The notes beneath the pieces were generated by a model. The model was not told the DNA's origin. It ran no database searches and saw only the letters and a list, made by a program, of their open reading frames with translations. A stretch of 64,000 nt of DNA from Paenibacillus pabuli (lineage in GTDB: Bacteria; Bacillota; Bacilli; Paenibacillales; Paenibacillaceae): NCBI RefSeq assembly GCF_023101145.1, contig NZ_CP073714.1, positions 1,674,001 through 1,738,000 on the forward strand. Reading direction: 5' to 3'. The first letter of the stretch is position 1; the number at the start of each line of letters is the position of its first letter. A program made the position numbers and the translations under genes. Positions 17,495-26,942 of the stretch are shown in pieces.

Positions 17495-18193
17495 TTAGGA
17501 CATGAACAGACGGGCTGGCAGGCTTTCGTGCCGCATAGCATAGATTTCCTGGGCAATACCGAAGCTGTGCATGTCTTCCGGGTCGTTATCCCGAATTTGA
17601 GACCATTCAGAATCAATATCATTCAAAAGTTTTTGGATAAGCATCTGTGCCTCAGTTTGCCCGATGGGCAGAAGACGCAGAGCGCTATTTACATAAGCGT
17701 TAACTGAGGTGTACAGATGTCCGGTGACGGCTTCGTCCAGTCCAATTTCCAGGCGATAATTGATGTAGCCGTGGATGGTTGTAATGCCGCAGAAAGCACC
17801 ATGTTCCTGTACGGCTTCATCGATTAGAGAAAAGTCCATCCACGGATATAGTGACCTCGCGAGTTTGAGTAATCGCTTCCCCATCTTGTGCCCGCTTTCC
17901 CGCAGTTCTCTGGGGGTTCGCTGGGCGTGTACACGTTTGTCGTAAAGGGCTAGAAGGGCGGCATCCTGTTGCGCAATGGCCTGGTAGACACCTTTGATGG
18001 CGAGACCATCGAGCCGTACGAGGCTGGAATGAAGCTGGCCCCGAATGAACTGTTCGAGTTGGGCGGTGGTCTGTATCCTGCCGTCATGCGTGTATGCCTC
18101 CAGACCGAACGAGTGGGAGAACCCGCCGATGGGCAGGGCTGAATCCAGCAGTTGAACATAACGGAGTAATTTCGTGCCGCTGTGCATCATCAT
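17495..18193 (-). CDS. ureF: Urease accessory protein UreF (cluster copy)
   Basis: 232 residues, all-helical UreF fold. Signatures are [24 protein letters not shown] near the N-terminus, then GMRLLKLAR-like [13 protein letters not shown] and a C-terminal [18 protein letters not shown] tail that contacts UreD. UreF gates GTP hydrolysis by UreG during nickel transfer. The ATG at 18193 lies six bases after GAGGGGG; two more ATG codons follow directly. A diverged paralogue is encoded at 26943-27641. Confidence 0.95.
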   Translation of the reverse strand: MMMHSGTKLLRYVQLLDSALPIGGFSHSFGLEAYTHDGRIQTTAQLEQFIRGQLHSSLVRLDGLAIKGVYQAIAQQDAALLALYDKRVHAQRTPRELRESGHKMGKRLLKLARSLYPWMDFSLIDEAVQEHGAFCGITTIHGYINYRLEIGLDEAVTGHLYTSVNAYVNSALRLLPIGQTEAQMLIQKLLNDIDSEWSQIRDNDPEDMHSFGIAQEIYAMRHESLPARLFMS

Positions 18194-18209
18194 GCGTGGC
18201 CCCCTCTTG

Positions 18210-19928
18210 TCAAAACATGAAATAGCGTTGTGCCATCGGTAATTCATCCGCAGGCTCACAGGTGAGAAGTTCACCATCAGCCCTTACCTCATAGGTTTCG
18301 GGATCGACTTCAATGACGGGTGTCACGTCGTTGTGAATCATGTCCTTTTTGCTCACTGAGCGGCAGCCTTTGACGGGTTCCACACGTTTGATCAAGCCTA
18401 GCGCCTCCTTGATTCCCGCGTCTGCTGCGGCCTTGGAGACAAAAGTAATCGACCCTTTGGCAAGCGCGCCGCCGTAAGCACCGAACATCGGTCTGCCGAA
18501 GACAGGCTGCGGCGTAGGGATTGAAGCGTTAGGGTCACCCATCTGGGCGAAGGTGATTATGCCGCCTTTGATGACCATCTCAGGCTTTACCCCGAAATAG
18601 GCTGGGTTCCAGACAATCAGGTCTGCCAACTTGCCAACCTCCACGGAACCGACGAGATGGCCTATGCCGTGAGCAATAGCCGGATTAATTGTATATTTGG
18701 CGACATACCTTTTGATCCGGTCGTTATCAGACGGGGAGCCTGAGGTCAGTTCAAGCTTGCCTCGCTGCTTTTTCATCTTATCGGCGGTTTGCCAGGTGCG
18801 AATAATGACTTCGCCAACCCGGCCCATCGCCTGTGAATCGGAACTGATGATGCTGAATACGCCAAGATCATGCAAAATATCTTCCGCTGCGATCGTTTCG
18901 GGACGAATCCGCGAATCAGCAAAGGCGACGTCTTCAGGGATGGACGGGTCCAGATGGTGACAAACCATCAGCATATCGAGATGTTCTTCTACGGTATTGC
19001 GTGTGTAGGGACGTGTTGGGTTGGTTGAAGAGGGGATGACGTAAGACTCTCCGGCAGCGCGGATAATATCCGGAGCGTGTCCTCCGCCAGCACCTTCCGT
19101 ATGGTAGGTGTGGATCGTGCGTCCGTTAATGGCCGCCAGTGTATTTTCGAGAAATCCGGTCTCGTTCAGCGTATCGGTATGAATGGCCACCTGAACATCA
19201 TGCTCTCCGGCTGCGGTCAGACAGGCATCAATAGCGCTTGGTGTTGTTCCCCAATCTTCATGCAGTTTCAGTCCAATGACACCGGCTTCAATCTGTTCAA
19301 TCAATGGAGCTGTGCTCGAGCTGTTGCCTTTGCCGAGATAACCGATATTCATGGGAAATGCTTCTGCAGACTCCAGCATGCGGTGGATATGCCAGGCTCC
19401 GGGTGTACAGGTGGTGGCTTTGGTGCCTGTTGCAGGTCCTGTACCGCCGCCGATCATGGTTGTTACTCCGGAAGATAAGGCCGTTTGAATCTGTTGTGGA
19501 CAAATAAAATGAATATGGGTGTCAATGCCTCCGGCGGTCACAATCATGCCTTCCCCGGCAATGATCTCGGTCGAAGCACCAATAACAAGTAGGGGATCGA
19601 CTCCGTCCATCGTATCCGGGTTGCCGGATTTGCCGATGGCGCAGATGAGGCCGTCGCGAATGCCGATGTCCGCTTTTACAATCCCCCAATGATCAATGAT
19701 GACGGCGTTGGTGATCACTGTATCAGGCGTGCCGTCACTGCGAAGGGCGGATGTGGACTGACCCATCCCGTCACGAATAACCTTACCGCCGCCGAATTTG
19801 CTTTCATCCCCATAGACAGCATAATCATGCTCGATCTCCGCCCATAGTTCCGTATCTGCCAATCTGACGGCATCCCCGGTTGTTGGTCCAAACATGGACG
19901 CGTATTGTTCGCGGCTCATTCGTTTCAT
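18210..19928 (-). CDS. ureC: Urease alpha subunit UreC
   Basis: Catalytic subunit of urease (urea to ammonia and carbamate), 572 residues, normal length. Visible active-site elements are the first His-X-His in [14 protein letters not shown], the carbamylated lysine Lys221 in [25 protein letters not shown], the flap histidine in MLMVCHHLD and the metal aspartate in [16 protein letters not shown] 19928 overlaps the ureB stop in an ATGA quartet, giving translational coupling. AGGGGAACC precedes the start. Confidence 0.98.
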   Translation of the reverse strand: MKRMSREQYASMFGPTTGDAVRLADTELWAEIEHDYAVYGDESKFGGGKVIRDGMGQSTSALRSDGTPDTVITNAVIIDHWGIVKADIGIRDGLICAIGKSGNPDTMDGVDPLLVIGASTEIIAGEGMIVTAGGIDTHIHFICPQQIQTALSSGVTTMIGGGTGPATGTKATTCTPGAWHIHRMLESAEAFPMNIGYLGKGNSSSTAPLIEQIEAGVIGLKLHEDWGTTPSAIDACLTAAGEHDVQVAIHTDTLNETGFLENTLAAINGRTIHTYHTEGAGGGHAPDIIRAAGESYVIPSSTNPTRPYTRNTVEEHLDMLMVCHHLDPSIPEDVAFADSRIRPETIAAEDILHDLGVFSIISSDSQAMGRVGEVIIRTWQTADKMKKQRGKLELTSGSPSDNDRIKRYVAKYTINPAIAHGIGHLVGSVEVGKLADLIVWNPAYFGVKPEMVIKGGIITFAQMGDPNASIPTPQPVFGRPMFGAYGGALAKGSITFVSKAAADAGIKEALGLIKRVEPVKGCRSVSKKDMIHNDVTPVIEVDPETYEVRADGELLTCEPADELPMAQRYFMF

Positions 19929-20314
19929 GAAGGTTCCCCTCCGTCCTGTAACGAAGGTGCGAATGCCTTCAGAAATGTTTCCAGCTTCTGTGGATCAGGT
20001 GGCTGATCTGCAGATCCCTCGGTTAGTCCGTTAAATCCATGAATCTGACGTTTGCCTCCAAATGTGGTGAGTTCGACCGGTTTTTCTTCACCGGGTTCAA
20101 AACGAACAGCGGTGCCTGCCGGAATATGCAGGCGGTGCCCAAAAGCGGAAGGGCGATCGAAGTCCAGAGCAGCATTGACTTCATAGAAGTGAACGTGAGA
20201 ACCAACCTGAACGGGACGGTCGCCGCGGTTCAGTACAATCAGACGCACGGTTGAGCGATCGGGATGACAGACGATCTCATCATCCTGTTTTAAACGATAT
20301 TCACCAGGGATCAT
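19925..20314 (-). CDS. ureB: Urease beta subunit UreB
   Basis: 129 residues; small structural subunit of urease. It starts [14 protein letters not shown] and contains the family core [19 protein letters not shown] and [28 protein letters not shown]. The C-terminal extension ([20 protein letters not shown]) is somewhat longer than in minimal UreB. GGAGAACG precedes ATG 20314. It follows ureA by 18 bases. Confidence 0.97.
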   Translation of the reverse strand: MIPGEYRLKQDDEIVCHPDRSTVRLIVLNRGDRPVQVGSHVHFYEVNAALDFDRPSAFGHRLHIPAGTAVRFEPGEEKPVELTTFGGKRQIHGFNGLTEGSADQPPDPQKLETFLKAFAPSLQDGGEPS

Positions 20315-20332
20315 GGCGTTCTCCTGCCTTTC

Positions 20333-20635
20333 TCAGCGTATAGGTTCATGGACAGTAACCAGTTTTGTTCCGTCAGGGAAAGTGGCTTCCACCTGTACCT
20401 CAGGAATCATGTCCGGTACACCTTCCATGCAGTCTTCACGTGTCAGGATCGTGCCGCCGTATCTCATCAACTCTGCAACACTCATGCCATCGCGTGCGCG
20501 TTCCATGAGCTCGGAGGTCAACAGTGCGATAGCTTCGGGGACATTCAGTTTAAGTCCGCGTCCTCTGCGTTCGCGGGCGAGGTTAGCGGCTACGGTAATC
20601 AGGAGTTTCTCTTTTTCCTGCTCAGTCCAGTGCAA
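20333..20635 (-). CDS. ureA: Urease gamma subunit UreA
   Basis: 100 residues, the usual size. Diagnostic text includes [62 protein letters not shown] and [19 protein letters not shown]. The start is TTG at 20635; AAGGGAAAGG lies about 15 bases upstream, rather far. First gene of the minus-strand urease operon, divergent from urtA. Confidence 0.96.
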   Translation of the reverse strand: MHWTEQEKEKLLITVAANLARERRGRGLKLNVPEAIALLTSELMERARDGMSVAELMRYGGTILTREDCMEGVPDMIPEVQVEATFPDGTKLVTVHEPIR

Positions 20636-20654
20636 GGTAATCCGACCTTTCCCT

Positions 20655-20704
20655 TAGATAGTCTATGTCGTCATGGATCGTTTTGTATGTTAAATATACT
20701 CACA
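20655..20704 (-). promoter_or_regulatory. GlnR/TnrA box and candidate ureA promoter
   Basis: TGTTAAATATACTCACA at 20688-20704 is a perfect TGTNA-N7-TNACA nitrogen box. On the minus strand a -10-like TATCTA lies at 20660-20655 with no good -35. If transcription starts near 20648, the box centres near -48, the spacing at which TnrA activates in B. subtilis. The promoter placement is inference. Confidence 0.6.
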
Positions 20705-20781
20705 CAGGGTGGACCCTTTGTCAATATGGTTCCAGTTACATTAGCAGCATGCATTAAACAAGTATGCATAAAATAAAATTA

Positions 20782-20821
20782 TGTAAGCATTATTGACACG
20801 GTGGGTGTCACCCTCCATAAT
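20782..20821 (+). promoter_or_regulatory. urtA promoter overlapped by a GlnR/TnrA box
   Basis: TTGACA (20793-20798) and CATAAT (20816-20821) are spaced by 17 bases. A second perfect nitrogen box, TGTAAGCATTATTGACA (20782-20798), covers the -35. The spacer holds an inverted repeat, TGACAC (20794-20799) with GTGTCA (20805-20810). Confidence 0.75.
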
Positions 20822-20895
20822 TTGGATCAACGAACATTTCGGGCATATATGACCTTAATGTTCGTCAATAGACTAAAAAAAGGGAGTGTAGGCTA

Positions 20896-22146
20896 TTGAA
20901 GAAGAGGTCGGTCAAGTTATGGAGTGTTTTGCTCGGTGCAGTCATTGCGTTGACAGGATGTGTGGAGGGTGGAACGCCGCCTGAGGCATCGGGTTCCGGT
21001 GGGGCGGGAGAATCAACTTCGTCCGGAGATACGATTAAAGTAGGTGTTCTTCACTCCCTGAGTGGAACGATGGCGATCAGTGAGGTGTCTGTTAAGGATG
21101 CGGAGATGCTTGCCATTGAAGAGATCAATGCAGCGGGCGGAGTTCTGGGTAAACAGATCGAGCCAGTGGTTGAGGATGGCGCTTCCGATTGGCCTACATT
21201 TGCAGAGAAAGCAGGGAAGCTGCTGCAGCAGGACAAAGTGGCCGCTGTATTCGGCGGATGGACCTCTGCGAGCAGGAAGGCGATGCTTCCGGTGTTTGAA
21301 CAGAACAAGGGTCTGTTGTTCTATCCGGTGCAATATGAAGGGTTGGAATCCTCACCCAACATTTTTTATACAGGAGCCACAACGAATCAGCAGATCGTTC
21401 CATCCGTAACTTGGTTACTGGAGAACAGGGGCAAGAAGTTTTACCTATTGGGTTCAGATTATGTGTTCCCGAAAACCGCCAATCAGGTCATCAAAGCTCA
21501 GTTGGCAGCTGAGGGTGGCGAAGTGGTAGGTGAAGAATATACACCGCTGGGGCACACGGATTACAGTACGATTATCAGCAAAATCAAGGCTGCCAAGCCG
21601 GATATCGTATACAACACGCTGAACGGAGACAGCAATGTCGCCTTTTTCAAACAATTAAAGGATGCCGGGATCTCTTCGGAACAGTTGACGACTCTGTCAG
21701 TGAGTGTGGCGGAGGAAGAAATTCGGGGGATTGGTGCGGATGTACTGAAAGGGCATTTGGCCTCCTGGAACTATTATCAGACAACAGATACACCTGAAAA
21801 TAAAACATTTGTAGAGAAGTATAAAGAGAAATATGGAGCTGACCGGGTGACGGCTGATCCGATTGAAGCGGGATATGTGGCCGTTTATCTGTGGAAGGCA
21901 GCCGTGGAGAAAGCCGGGTCAACCGATGTTGAAAAAGTGAAGGAGGCCGCCAAAGGTCTGGAATTCGATGCGCCGGAAGGAAAAGTGACGGTGGATGGAG
22001 ACAATCAGCATATCTATAAAACGGTGCGAATTGGTGAAGTGCAGGAAGATGGACAGTTCAAGGAATTGTGGAACTCTGGCGCACCTGTCAAACCTGATCC
22101 GTATCTGAAAACGTATGAGTGGGGAGCTTCCCTTAGTACCAAATAG
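20896..22146 (+). CDS. urtA: Urea ABC transporter substrate-binding lipoprotein UrtA
   Basis: 416 residues. A lipoprotein signal peptide ends in the lipobox LTGC with Cys22 as the lipid-modified residue, followed by a Gly/Ser linker. The mature part is a type I periplasmic-binding fold of the branched-chain amino acid/urea group ([17 protein letters not shown], then [19 protein letters not shown] and [11 protein letters not shown], typical of UrtA). The start is TTG 20896 behind AGGGAGTG. It heads urtABCDE and lies back to back with the urease operon. Confidence 0.95.
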   Translation: MKKRSVKLWSVLLGAVIALTGCVEGGTPPEASGSGGAGESTSSGDTIKVGVLHSLSGTMAISEVSVKDAEMLAIEEINAAGGVLGKQIEPVVEDGASDWPTFAEKAGKLLQQDKVAAVFGGWTSASRKAMLPVFEQNKGLLFYPVQYEGLESSPNIFYTGATTNQQIVPSVTWLLENRGKKFYLLGSDYVFPKTANQVIKAQLAAEGGEVVGEEYTPLGHTDYSTIISKIKAAKPDIVYNTLNGDSNVAFFKQLKDAGISSEQLTTLSVSVAEEEIRGIGADVLKGHLASWNYYQTTDTPENKTFVEKYKEKYGADRVTADPIEAGYVAVYLWKAAVEKAGSTDVEKVKEAAKGLEFDAPEGKVTVDGDNQHIYKTVRIGEVQEDGQFKELWNSGAPVKPDPYLKTYEWGASLSTK

Positions 22147-22183
22147 CATGGGCATCTCACGTCACAACTGCTGAATAACAGAC

Positions 22184-22205
22184 GAGGGTGAAACAACACA
22201 CCCTC
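22184..22205 (+). other. RNA hairpin between urtA and urtB
   Basis: GAGGGTG (22184-22190) pairs with CACCCTC (22199-22205) around 8 bases and no T run follows. Such hairpins often stabilise the binding-protein message relative to the permease part; this is inference. Confidence 0.45.
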
Positions 22206-22294
22206 TTACAACAACACGGTAAAGCGTTGGTGCGAAACGTTAATGATGTCTTATATAAAATTTCAGATGTTCACAGCATGAGGAGGGAAAGGCG

Positions 22295-23200
22295 ATGGAT
22301 ATGTTTGTCCTGCAAATGTTCAATGGGTTAAGCATCAGTTCCATCCTGCTGCTGATTGCGTTGGGACTCGCGGTTACGTTTGGATTGATGAATGTCATTA
22401 ACATGGCTCATGGTGAATTGATCATGATTGGCGCTTACGCTACGTATGTGACGCAAAACCTGTTCATTTCGTATGCTCCGCAAGCGTGGTTTGATGTCTA
22501 CTTTATTGTGGCTCTGCCGATCGCCTTTGGTGTGGCGGCACTTATAGGCTGGCTGCTGGAAGTGGTGCTGATCAGGCATCTGTATGGGAGGCCGCTCGAC
22601 AGTCTGCTTGCTACATGGGGCGTAGGCATGATGCTGCAGCAATTGGCCCGAACGATATTTGGGGCGCCGAATGTAGGGGTATCCAGTCCGGCTTGGCTCA
22701 ACGGAGGTCTGACCATCACGGACGGTATTGTGTTTCCGTATAAACGTCTTTTCATTATTGCGCTGGTTGCGGTTGTGCTGCTGTGCATGTATTTGTACAT
22801 CTATCGGACTTCTTCCGGGAGACGGATGAGGGCCGTAATGCAGAATCGAAGCATGGCGGGCTGTCTCGGAATTTCCACCAGACGAGTGGATGGCATGACC
22901 TTTGCGATTGGTTCAGGCATTGCCGGTATCGCCGGATGTGCGTTGACACTGATTGGCCCGATTGGTCCCTCGTTGGGCACATATTATATCGTGGATGCCT
23001 TCATGGTGGTTGTATTGGGAGGTGTGGGGAAACTGGTGGGAACTGTGTGTGGTGCGCTTGGCATTGGCATGTTCAATACGTTATTCGAAACGTATACCTC
23101 AGCCTCTATTGGTAAGGTGCTGGTATTTGTATGTATTGTAGCTTTTCTGCAATGGAAGCCGCGCGGTCTCGTTGCCATGCGGACCCGAAGTCTGGATTAA
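22295..23200 (+). CDS. urtB: Urea ABC transporter permease UrtB
   Basis: 301 residues, hydrophobic throughout with about eight membrane segments. It belongs to the LivH-type permeases: [21 protein letters not shown] near the N-terminus is diagnostic, and [21 protein letters not shown] and [21 protein letters not shown] follow. AGGAGGG lies before ATG 22295. Pairs with UrtC to form the membrane pore. Confidence 0.95.
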   Translation: MDMFVLQMFNGLSISSILLLIALGLAVTFGLMNVINMAHGELIMIGAYATYVTQNLFISYAPQAWFDVYFIVALPIAFGVAALIGWLLEVVLIRHLYGRPLDSLLATWGVGMMLQQLARTIFGAPNVGVSSPAWLNGGLTITDGIVFPYKRLFIIALVAVVLLCMYLYIYRTSSGRRMRAVMQNRSMAGCLGISTRRVDGMTFAIGSGIAGIAGCALTLIGPIGPSLGTYYIVDAFMVVVLGGVGKLVGTVCGALGIGMFNTLFETYTSASIGKVLVFVCIVAFLQWKPRGLVAMRTRSLD

Positions 23201-23218
23201 TGTGAAGAAGGGGGTAAT

Positions 23219-24313
23219 ATGATGTCGGCACTTCTCAAGACGGGTAGTCTGAAAATGAAGATCATCTGGGCGGTTGTCCTGATCATGATGTGTCTGGCTC
23301 CACTCATTTCCACGGAATTCCGGCTTAGTTTATTAGCGAAATTCCTGGCCCTGGCCATTCTGGCGATCGGTCTGGATTTGATCTGGGGGTATGGGGGCGT
23401 ACTTAGCCTGGGGCATGGCGTATTCTTCGGACTTGGCGGGTACGCCATGGCGATGTATTTGAAGCTGCAGGCCAGCGGTGCGACACTTCCAGACTTTATG
23501 GGATGGAGTGGTCTCAGTGGTCTCCCGTGGTTCTGGGAGCCGTTCAGGTCATTCCCGGTGGCGCTATTGCTGGGCATTGCCCTTCCGGCATTGCTGGCCT
23601 TTGCCCTGGGGTGGTTCACGTTCCGCAACCGGATCACCGGTGTATACTTTACAATCCTGACCCAAGCGTTAGTGCTCATTACAGTAACGTTATTTGTGGG
23701 CAAACAGGAATGGACCGGAGGGACCAACGGTATAACGGGATATAACGCGATCTTTGGTTTTACCCTTCATTCGACAGGGACAACGATTGCTCTCTACTAT
23801 ATAACACTTGCAGTTCTGGTGCTCGCCTATTTGCTCTGTCGTCGGGTGGTGAACAGCAGATTCGGTCAGGTGCTTGAAGCTGCGCGGGATGGGGAGAATC
23901 GGGTTCGCTTTCTTGGATATGACCCGGCGGGCTTCAAAACGTTGGCTTTCGCCCTCTCTGGAGCGCTGGCGGGAATTGCCGGTATGTTATTTGTTCTTCA
24001 GGTAGGAATCATTTCGCCTTCCATGATGGGGATTGTGCCTTCCATTGAAATGGTACTATGGGTTGCTTTGGGTGGTCGTGGAACGCTGATTGGTGCGGTG
24101 ATCGGAGCTGTGGTGTTGAACGCAGCCAAAACAGGCATCAGTGAAGCTTATCCCGAAGGTTGGTTGTTTGTCATTGGCGGGCTCTTTGTGACTGTGGTCT
24201 TGTTCATGCCGAATGGACTTGTTGGTGTATATCGTCATGTCGTGCGCTTGCTTAAACGGAGAGGAGAGGTTGTGCATGTTCCAGTCAGTCAGGAAAAACC
24301 AAAAGTCTACTGA
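23219..24313 (+). CDS. urtC: Urea ABC transporter permease UrtC
   Basis: 364 residues; LivM-type permease with about nine membrane segments. Signatures are LDLIWGYGGVLSLGHGVFFGLGGYA, the EAARDGENRVRFLGYD loop and MVLWVALGGRGTLIGAVIGA. Two adjacent ATG codons (23219 and 23222) follow AAGGGGG. Its 3' end overlaps urtD by 38 bases. Confidence 0.95.
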   Translation: MMSALLKTGSLKMKIIWAVVLIMMCLAPLISTEFRLSLLAKFLALAILAIGLDLIWGYGGVLSLGHGVFFGLGGYAMAMYLKLQASGATLPDFMGWSGLSGLPWFWEPFRSFPVALLLGIALPALLAFALGWFTFRNRITGVYFTILTQALVLITVTLFVGKQEWTGGTNGITGYNAIFGFTLHSTGTTIALYYITLAVLVLAYLLCRRVVNSRFGQVLEAARDGENRVRFLGYDPAGFKTLAFALSGALAGIAGMLFVLQVGIISPSMMGIVPSIEMVLWVALGGRGTLIGAVIGAVVLNAAKTGISEAYPEGWLFVIGGLFVTVVLFMPNGLVGVYRHVVRLLKRRGEVVHVPVSQEKPKVY

Positions 24314-25085
24314 CGCTCCGGTAGTCCTGGTCGCCGAGGACATTACGGTGGCATTTGGCGGTTTTGTTGCGGTCAAAGGCATGAATCTGAAGCTGCATGA
24401 ACATGATCTGCATTTTCTGATTGGCCCCAATGGTGCGGGGAAAACGACAATGCTGGATGTCATTTGCGGCAAAACCAAGCCCTTGTCCGGTACGGTGAAG
24501 ATGGCGGATGGTACGGATCTGACACGTATGAAGGAACACCAGATTGTTCGAAAAGGGGTAGGGCGCAAATTCCAGGCTCCGTCCATCTTTGCTGGTCTGA
24601 CCGTGCAGGAGAACCTGGCGCTGGCTGCGGAGACTCGTCGTTCTCCTTTACAGGCTCTGGGTATTCAGCGGTATGCAAAAATAAGTCCGGAAATGGAGCA
24701 AATTACGCTCCAGATTGGTTTGCGGGACCGTGTGGATACACGTGCGGGGGCGCTATCACATGGGGAAAAGCAGTGGCTTGAGATTGGTATGCTGCTCCTG
24801 CAGGAACCCCGTGTATTGCTGCTGGATGAACCGGCAGCGGGCATGACGGACGAAGAAACACACAAGACGGGTCGACTACTGCAGGAGATTGCGCGAGAAA
24901 GGTCTGTTGTGGTAGTGGAGCATGATATGGAATTTGTTCGCGAGTATGCAGCCAAAGTGACGGTGATGCATGAAGGCAAGCTTCTAAAGGAAGGTACGAT
25001 GGCGGAAGTGCAGGAAGATCCGAGAGTGGCTGAAGTGTACCTGGGCAAAAGGAGGGATGACCATGCTGTCGCTGCAACGAATTGA
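24276..25085 (+). CDS. urtD: Urea ABC transporter ATP-binding protein UrtD
   Basis: 269 residues from ATG 24276, which follows GAGGAGAGG; a longer frame from 24213 lies inside urtC. Walker A is GPNGAGKTT, the signature is LSHGEKQWLEIGMLL (the variant typical of UrtD), Walker B is VLLLDEPAAGMTDEE, and the switch histidine is in VVVEHDMEFV. LivG-type ATPase, partner of UrtE. Confidence 0.95.
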   Translation: MFQSVRKNQKSTDAPVVLVAEDITVAFGGFVAVKGMNLKLHEHDLHFLIGPNGAGKTTMLDVICGKTKPLSGTVKMADGTDLTRMKEHQIVRKGVGRKFQAPSIFAGLTVQENLALAAETRRSPLQALGIQRYAKISPEMEQITLQIGLRDRVDTRAGALSHGEKQWLEIGMLLLQEPRVLLLDEPAAGMTDEETHKTGRLLQEIARERSVVVVEHDMEFVREYAAKVTVMHEGKLLKEGTMAEVQEDPRVAEVYLGKRRDDHAVAATN

Positions 25086-25758
25086 GTCCGGTTATGGGGA
25101 AAGCAATGTGCTGCGCGGTGTGAATCTGGATGTTCAGCCAGGTCAGGTGGTATGCCTGATGGGGCGTAATGGTGTAGGGAAAACCACCTTGATGAAGACG
25201 TTGATGGGGCTTCTCAAAACGCGCAAAGGAAGTGTTCGGTGGAAAGGTCAGGAAATATCCACCCTCGATCCGGCCAAGCGGGCCAGGTCGGGGATTGGAT
25301 ATGTGCCGCAGGGGAGAGAAATCTTCCCTCAGCTTACAGTAAAGGAAAATTTGCTGCTGGGTCTGGAGACAAGTGCAGCGGGTGTAAAGACGTTCCCGGA
25401 GGATGTGCTGGCGATGTTTCCGGTGCTTGCCACGATGTATGGTCGACAGGGTGGTGATCTAAGTGGCGGGCAGCAACAGCAGTTGGCATTTGCCCGCGCG
25501 CTGGCTTCCCGGCCTGGATTATTGCTGCTGGATGAGCCGACAGAAGGCATCCAGCCTTCGATCGTAGAGGATATCCGGCAGGTCATTTTGGGAATTAAGG
25601 CAAAGGGTGAAATCTCCATCTTGCTGGTGGAGCAAAGCATTGATTTTGTGCGCGGTGCTGCAGATTATATTTATGTAATGGACAAAGGAGCAATTGCACT
25701 GCAAGGAACACCGCGAGAACTGGATATGTCGCAGTTTGAGCACCATCTGTCTGTGTAG
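25063..25758 (+). CDS. urtE: Urea ABC transporter ATP-binding protein UrtE
   Basis: 231 residues of the LivF type. Walker A GRNGVGKTTLMKTLMG, Q-loop PQGREIFPQLTVKENL, signature LSGGQQQQLAFARAL, Walker B LLLLDEPTEGIQPS. I choose ATG 25063, six bases after GGAGGG; ATG 25057 abuts that site. It overlaps urtD by 23 bases and is the last gene of the operon. Confidence 0.95.
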   Translation: MLSLQRIESGYGESNVLRGVNLDVQPGQVVCLMGRNGVGKTTLMKTLMGLLKTRKGSVRWKGQEISTLDPAKRARSGIGYVPQGREIFPQLTVKENLLLGLETSAAGVKTFPEDVLAMFPVLATMYGRQGGDLSGGQQQQLAFARALASRPGLLLLDEPTEGIQPSIVEDIRQVILGIKAKGEISILLVEQSIDFVRGAADYIYVMDKGAIALQGTPRELDMSQFEHHLSV

Positions 25759-25783
25759 ATCAGCTGCTGAGGGTAGGATGAGT

Positions 25784-26437
25784 TCAGGAGCGCTTGTCCA
25801 GGATATTGGAGTACTTCGGATATAGTCTTCGGATGCAATCTGGGCAGATATCATGGGTGAATTCGGCATGGGTGTGCTTCTCCAGATAACTCTCAACCGA
25901 GTTCCAGCTGTCCTGTTCATCCTTGATTTGTTTGCAGACAGCGCAAATGGGAAGCAGTCCACGCAAAGTGCGCACTTCGGAAAGGGCTTTTTTCAATTGG
26001 CGCTCGGTCTGCTTCTGTTCGGTAACATCCGTGTGTGCAATCAATGCGAGATCAGACAGAAGGGATGGGTCGGCCTGAATCAATGGGGTGAGTTCCAAGC
26101 GGAACCACCGCTGTTCGTTGTGGATAGTTTGAACGGAGATGTCGTATGTATAACTGTCTTTAAAAGGTGCAGGGATACGTTTCAACTCCTGAACAATCTT
26201 CGCATTCTTTGCTTTCTCCTCGCGTAATGTCCACCGCTCTACAAGGTGGAGGTAATGAGACGGTTCAGATGCTGTTCTGGAGAGGTCTGTTCCGCTTGGT
26301 TTGGGAAGCAGCTGCCCAAGTCCTTGTTGCCAAGCGGTGTTGCAGCTGCGAATGATCCAGTTATGGTCAACAATGATAAGCTGGTGCTGCATGGACTGGA
26401 ACGATAATCTCTCCAGATCGGATATTAAGTATCTCAT
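25784..26437 (-). CDS. PAS-domain protein with C-terminal Cys cluster
   Basis: 217 residues. A PAS-like sensor domain (about 15-145; IIVDHNWIIRSCNTAW at its start, WFRLELTPLIQAD near its end) is followed by a helix (TDVTEQKQTERQLKKALSEV) and a terminal module LRGLLPICAVCKQIKDEQDSW with DICPDCIRRLYP. That module, with CxxC pairs, is common at the end of PAS and response-regulator proteins and its function is unknown. No output domain is present. It faces urtE convergently, 25 bases away. Confidence 0.8.
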   Translation of the reverse strand: MRYLISDLERLSFQSMQHQLIIVDHNWIIRSCNTAWQQGLGQLLPKPSGTDLSRTASEPSHYLHLVERWTLREEKAKNAKIVQELKRIPAPFKDSYTYDISVQTIHNEQRWFRLELTPLIQADPSLLSDLALIAHTDVTEQKQTERQLKKALSEVRTLRGLLPICAVCKQIKDEQDSWNSVESYLEKHTHAEFTHDICPDCIRRLYPKYSNILDKRS

Positions 26438-26464
26438 GAAATGAGCTCCTCCTTGGCAGAAAAC

Positions 26465-26668
26465 TTATCTTAAATCATCAGGAATTTCCAAAATGTCAGC
26501 GACCTGGTTCCTGAACCGGGTTGCTTTGCGTGTGCCGTGAATGAGATTAGACAGACGGTATGGCGGAATGCCATACTGTTCACAAAATGTCTTTTGGTCG
26601 ACCTGGAGTTCGGTTAGTCGTCGTTTGATAGCCCATCCGAAAGGAGTCACAGGTTTCTTTTTGTTCAA
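26465..26668 (-). CDS. Small helix-turn-helix-like protein
   Basis: 67 residues. Text such as VTPFGWAIKRRLTELQVDQKTFCEQYGIPPYRLSNLIHGTR fits a compact Cro/CI-type DNA-binding domain and is common as a lone small gene in Paenibacillus. TTG 26668 lies seven bases after GAGGGGTGA. The role is unknown. It follows the PAS gene in the same direction on the opposite side, so cotranscription towards 25784 is possible (28-base gap). Confidence 0.72.
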   Translation of the reverse strand: MNKKKPVTPFGWAIKRRLTELQVDQKTFCEQYGIPPYRLSNLIHGTRKATRFRNQVADILEIPDDLR

Positions 26669-26851
26669 AAGGGTTCACCCCTCGTTGGAATGTAGTGTTC
26701 AGCTGGTTATTCTTGGTGTAAAATATATGGATATGCGAGCTGTATGATTTATTATATACGTATTTGCGTCATCTAACAATTAAAAAAGACGGAAATAAGT
26801 GTATTTTAATATGTTAAATGGCGTAAATACGTTAAAAAGACAAAATAAATG

Positions 26852-26897
26852 ACATAAAAAACACGCCGGCAATGAGGTTGCGGCGTGTTTTTTATGT
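26852..26897. terminator. Bidirectional terminator after the second ureF
   Basis: ACATAAAAAACACGCCG at 26852-26868 pairs with CGGCGTGTTTTTTATGT at 26881-26897. Long T runs on both strands make it effective in either direction. Confidence 0.9.
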
Positions 26898-26942
26898 TCC
26901 ACAGTAGGAGGAGGGGGATTATGAAGGGAAGGTGGATAGAGA

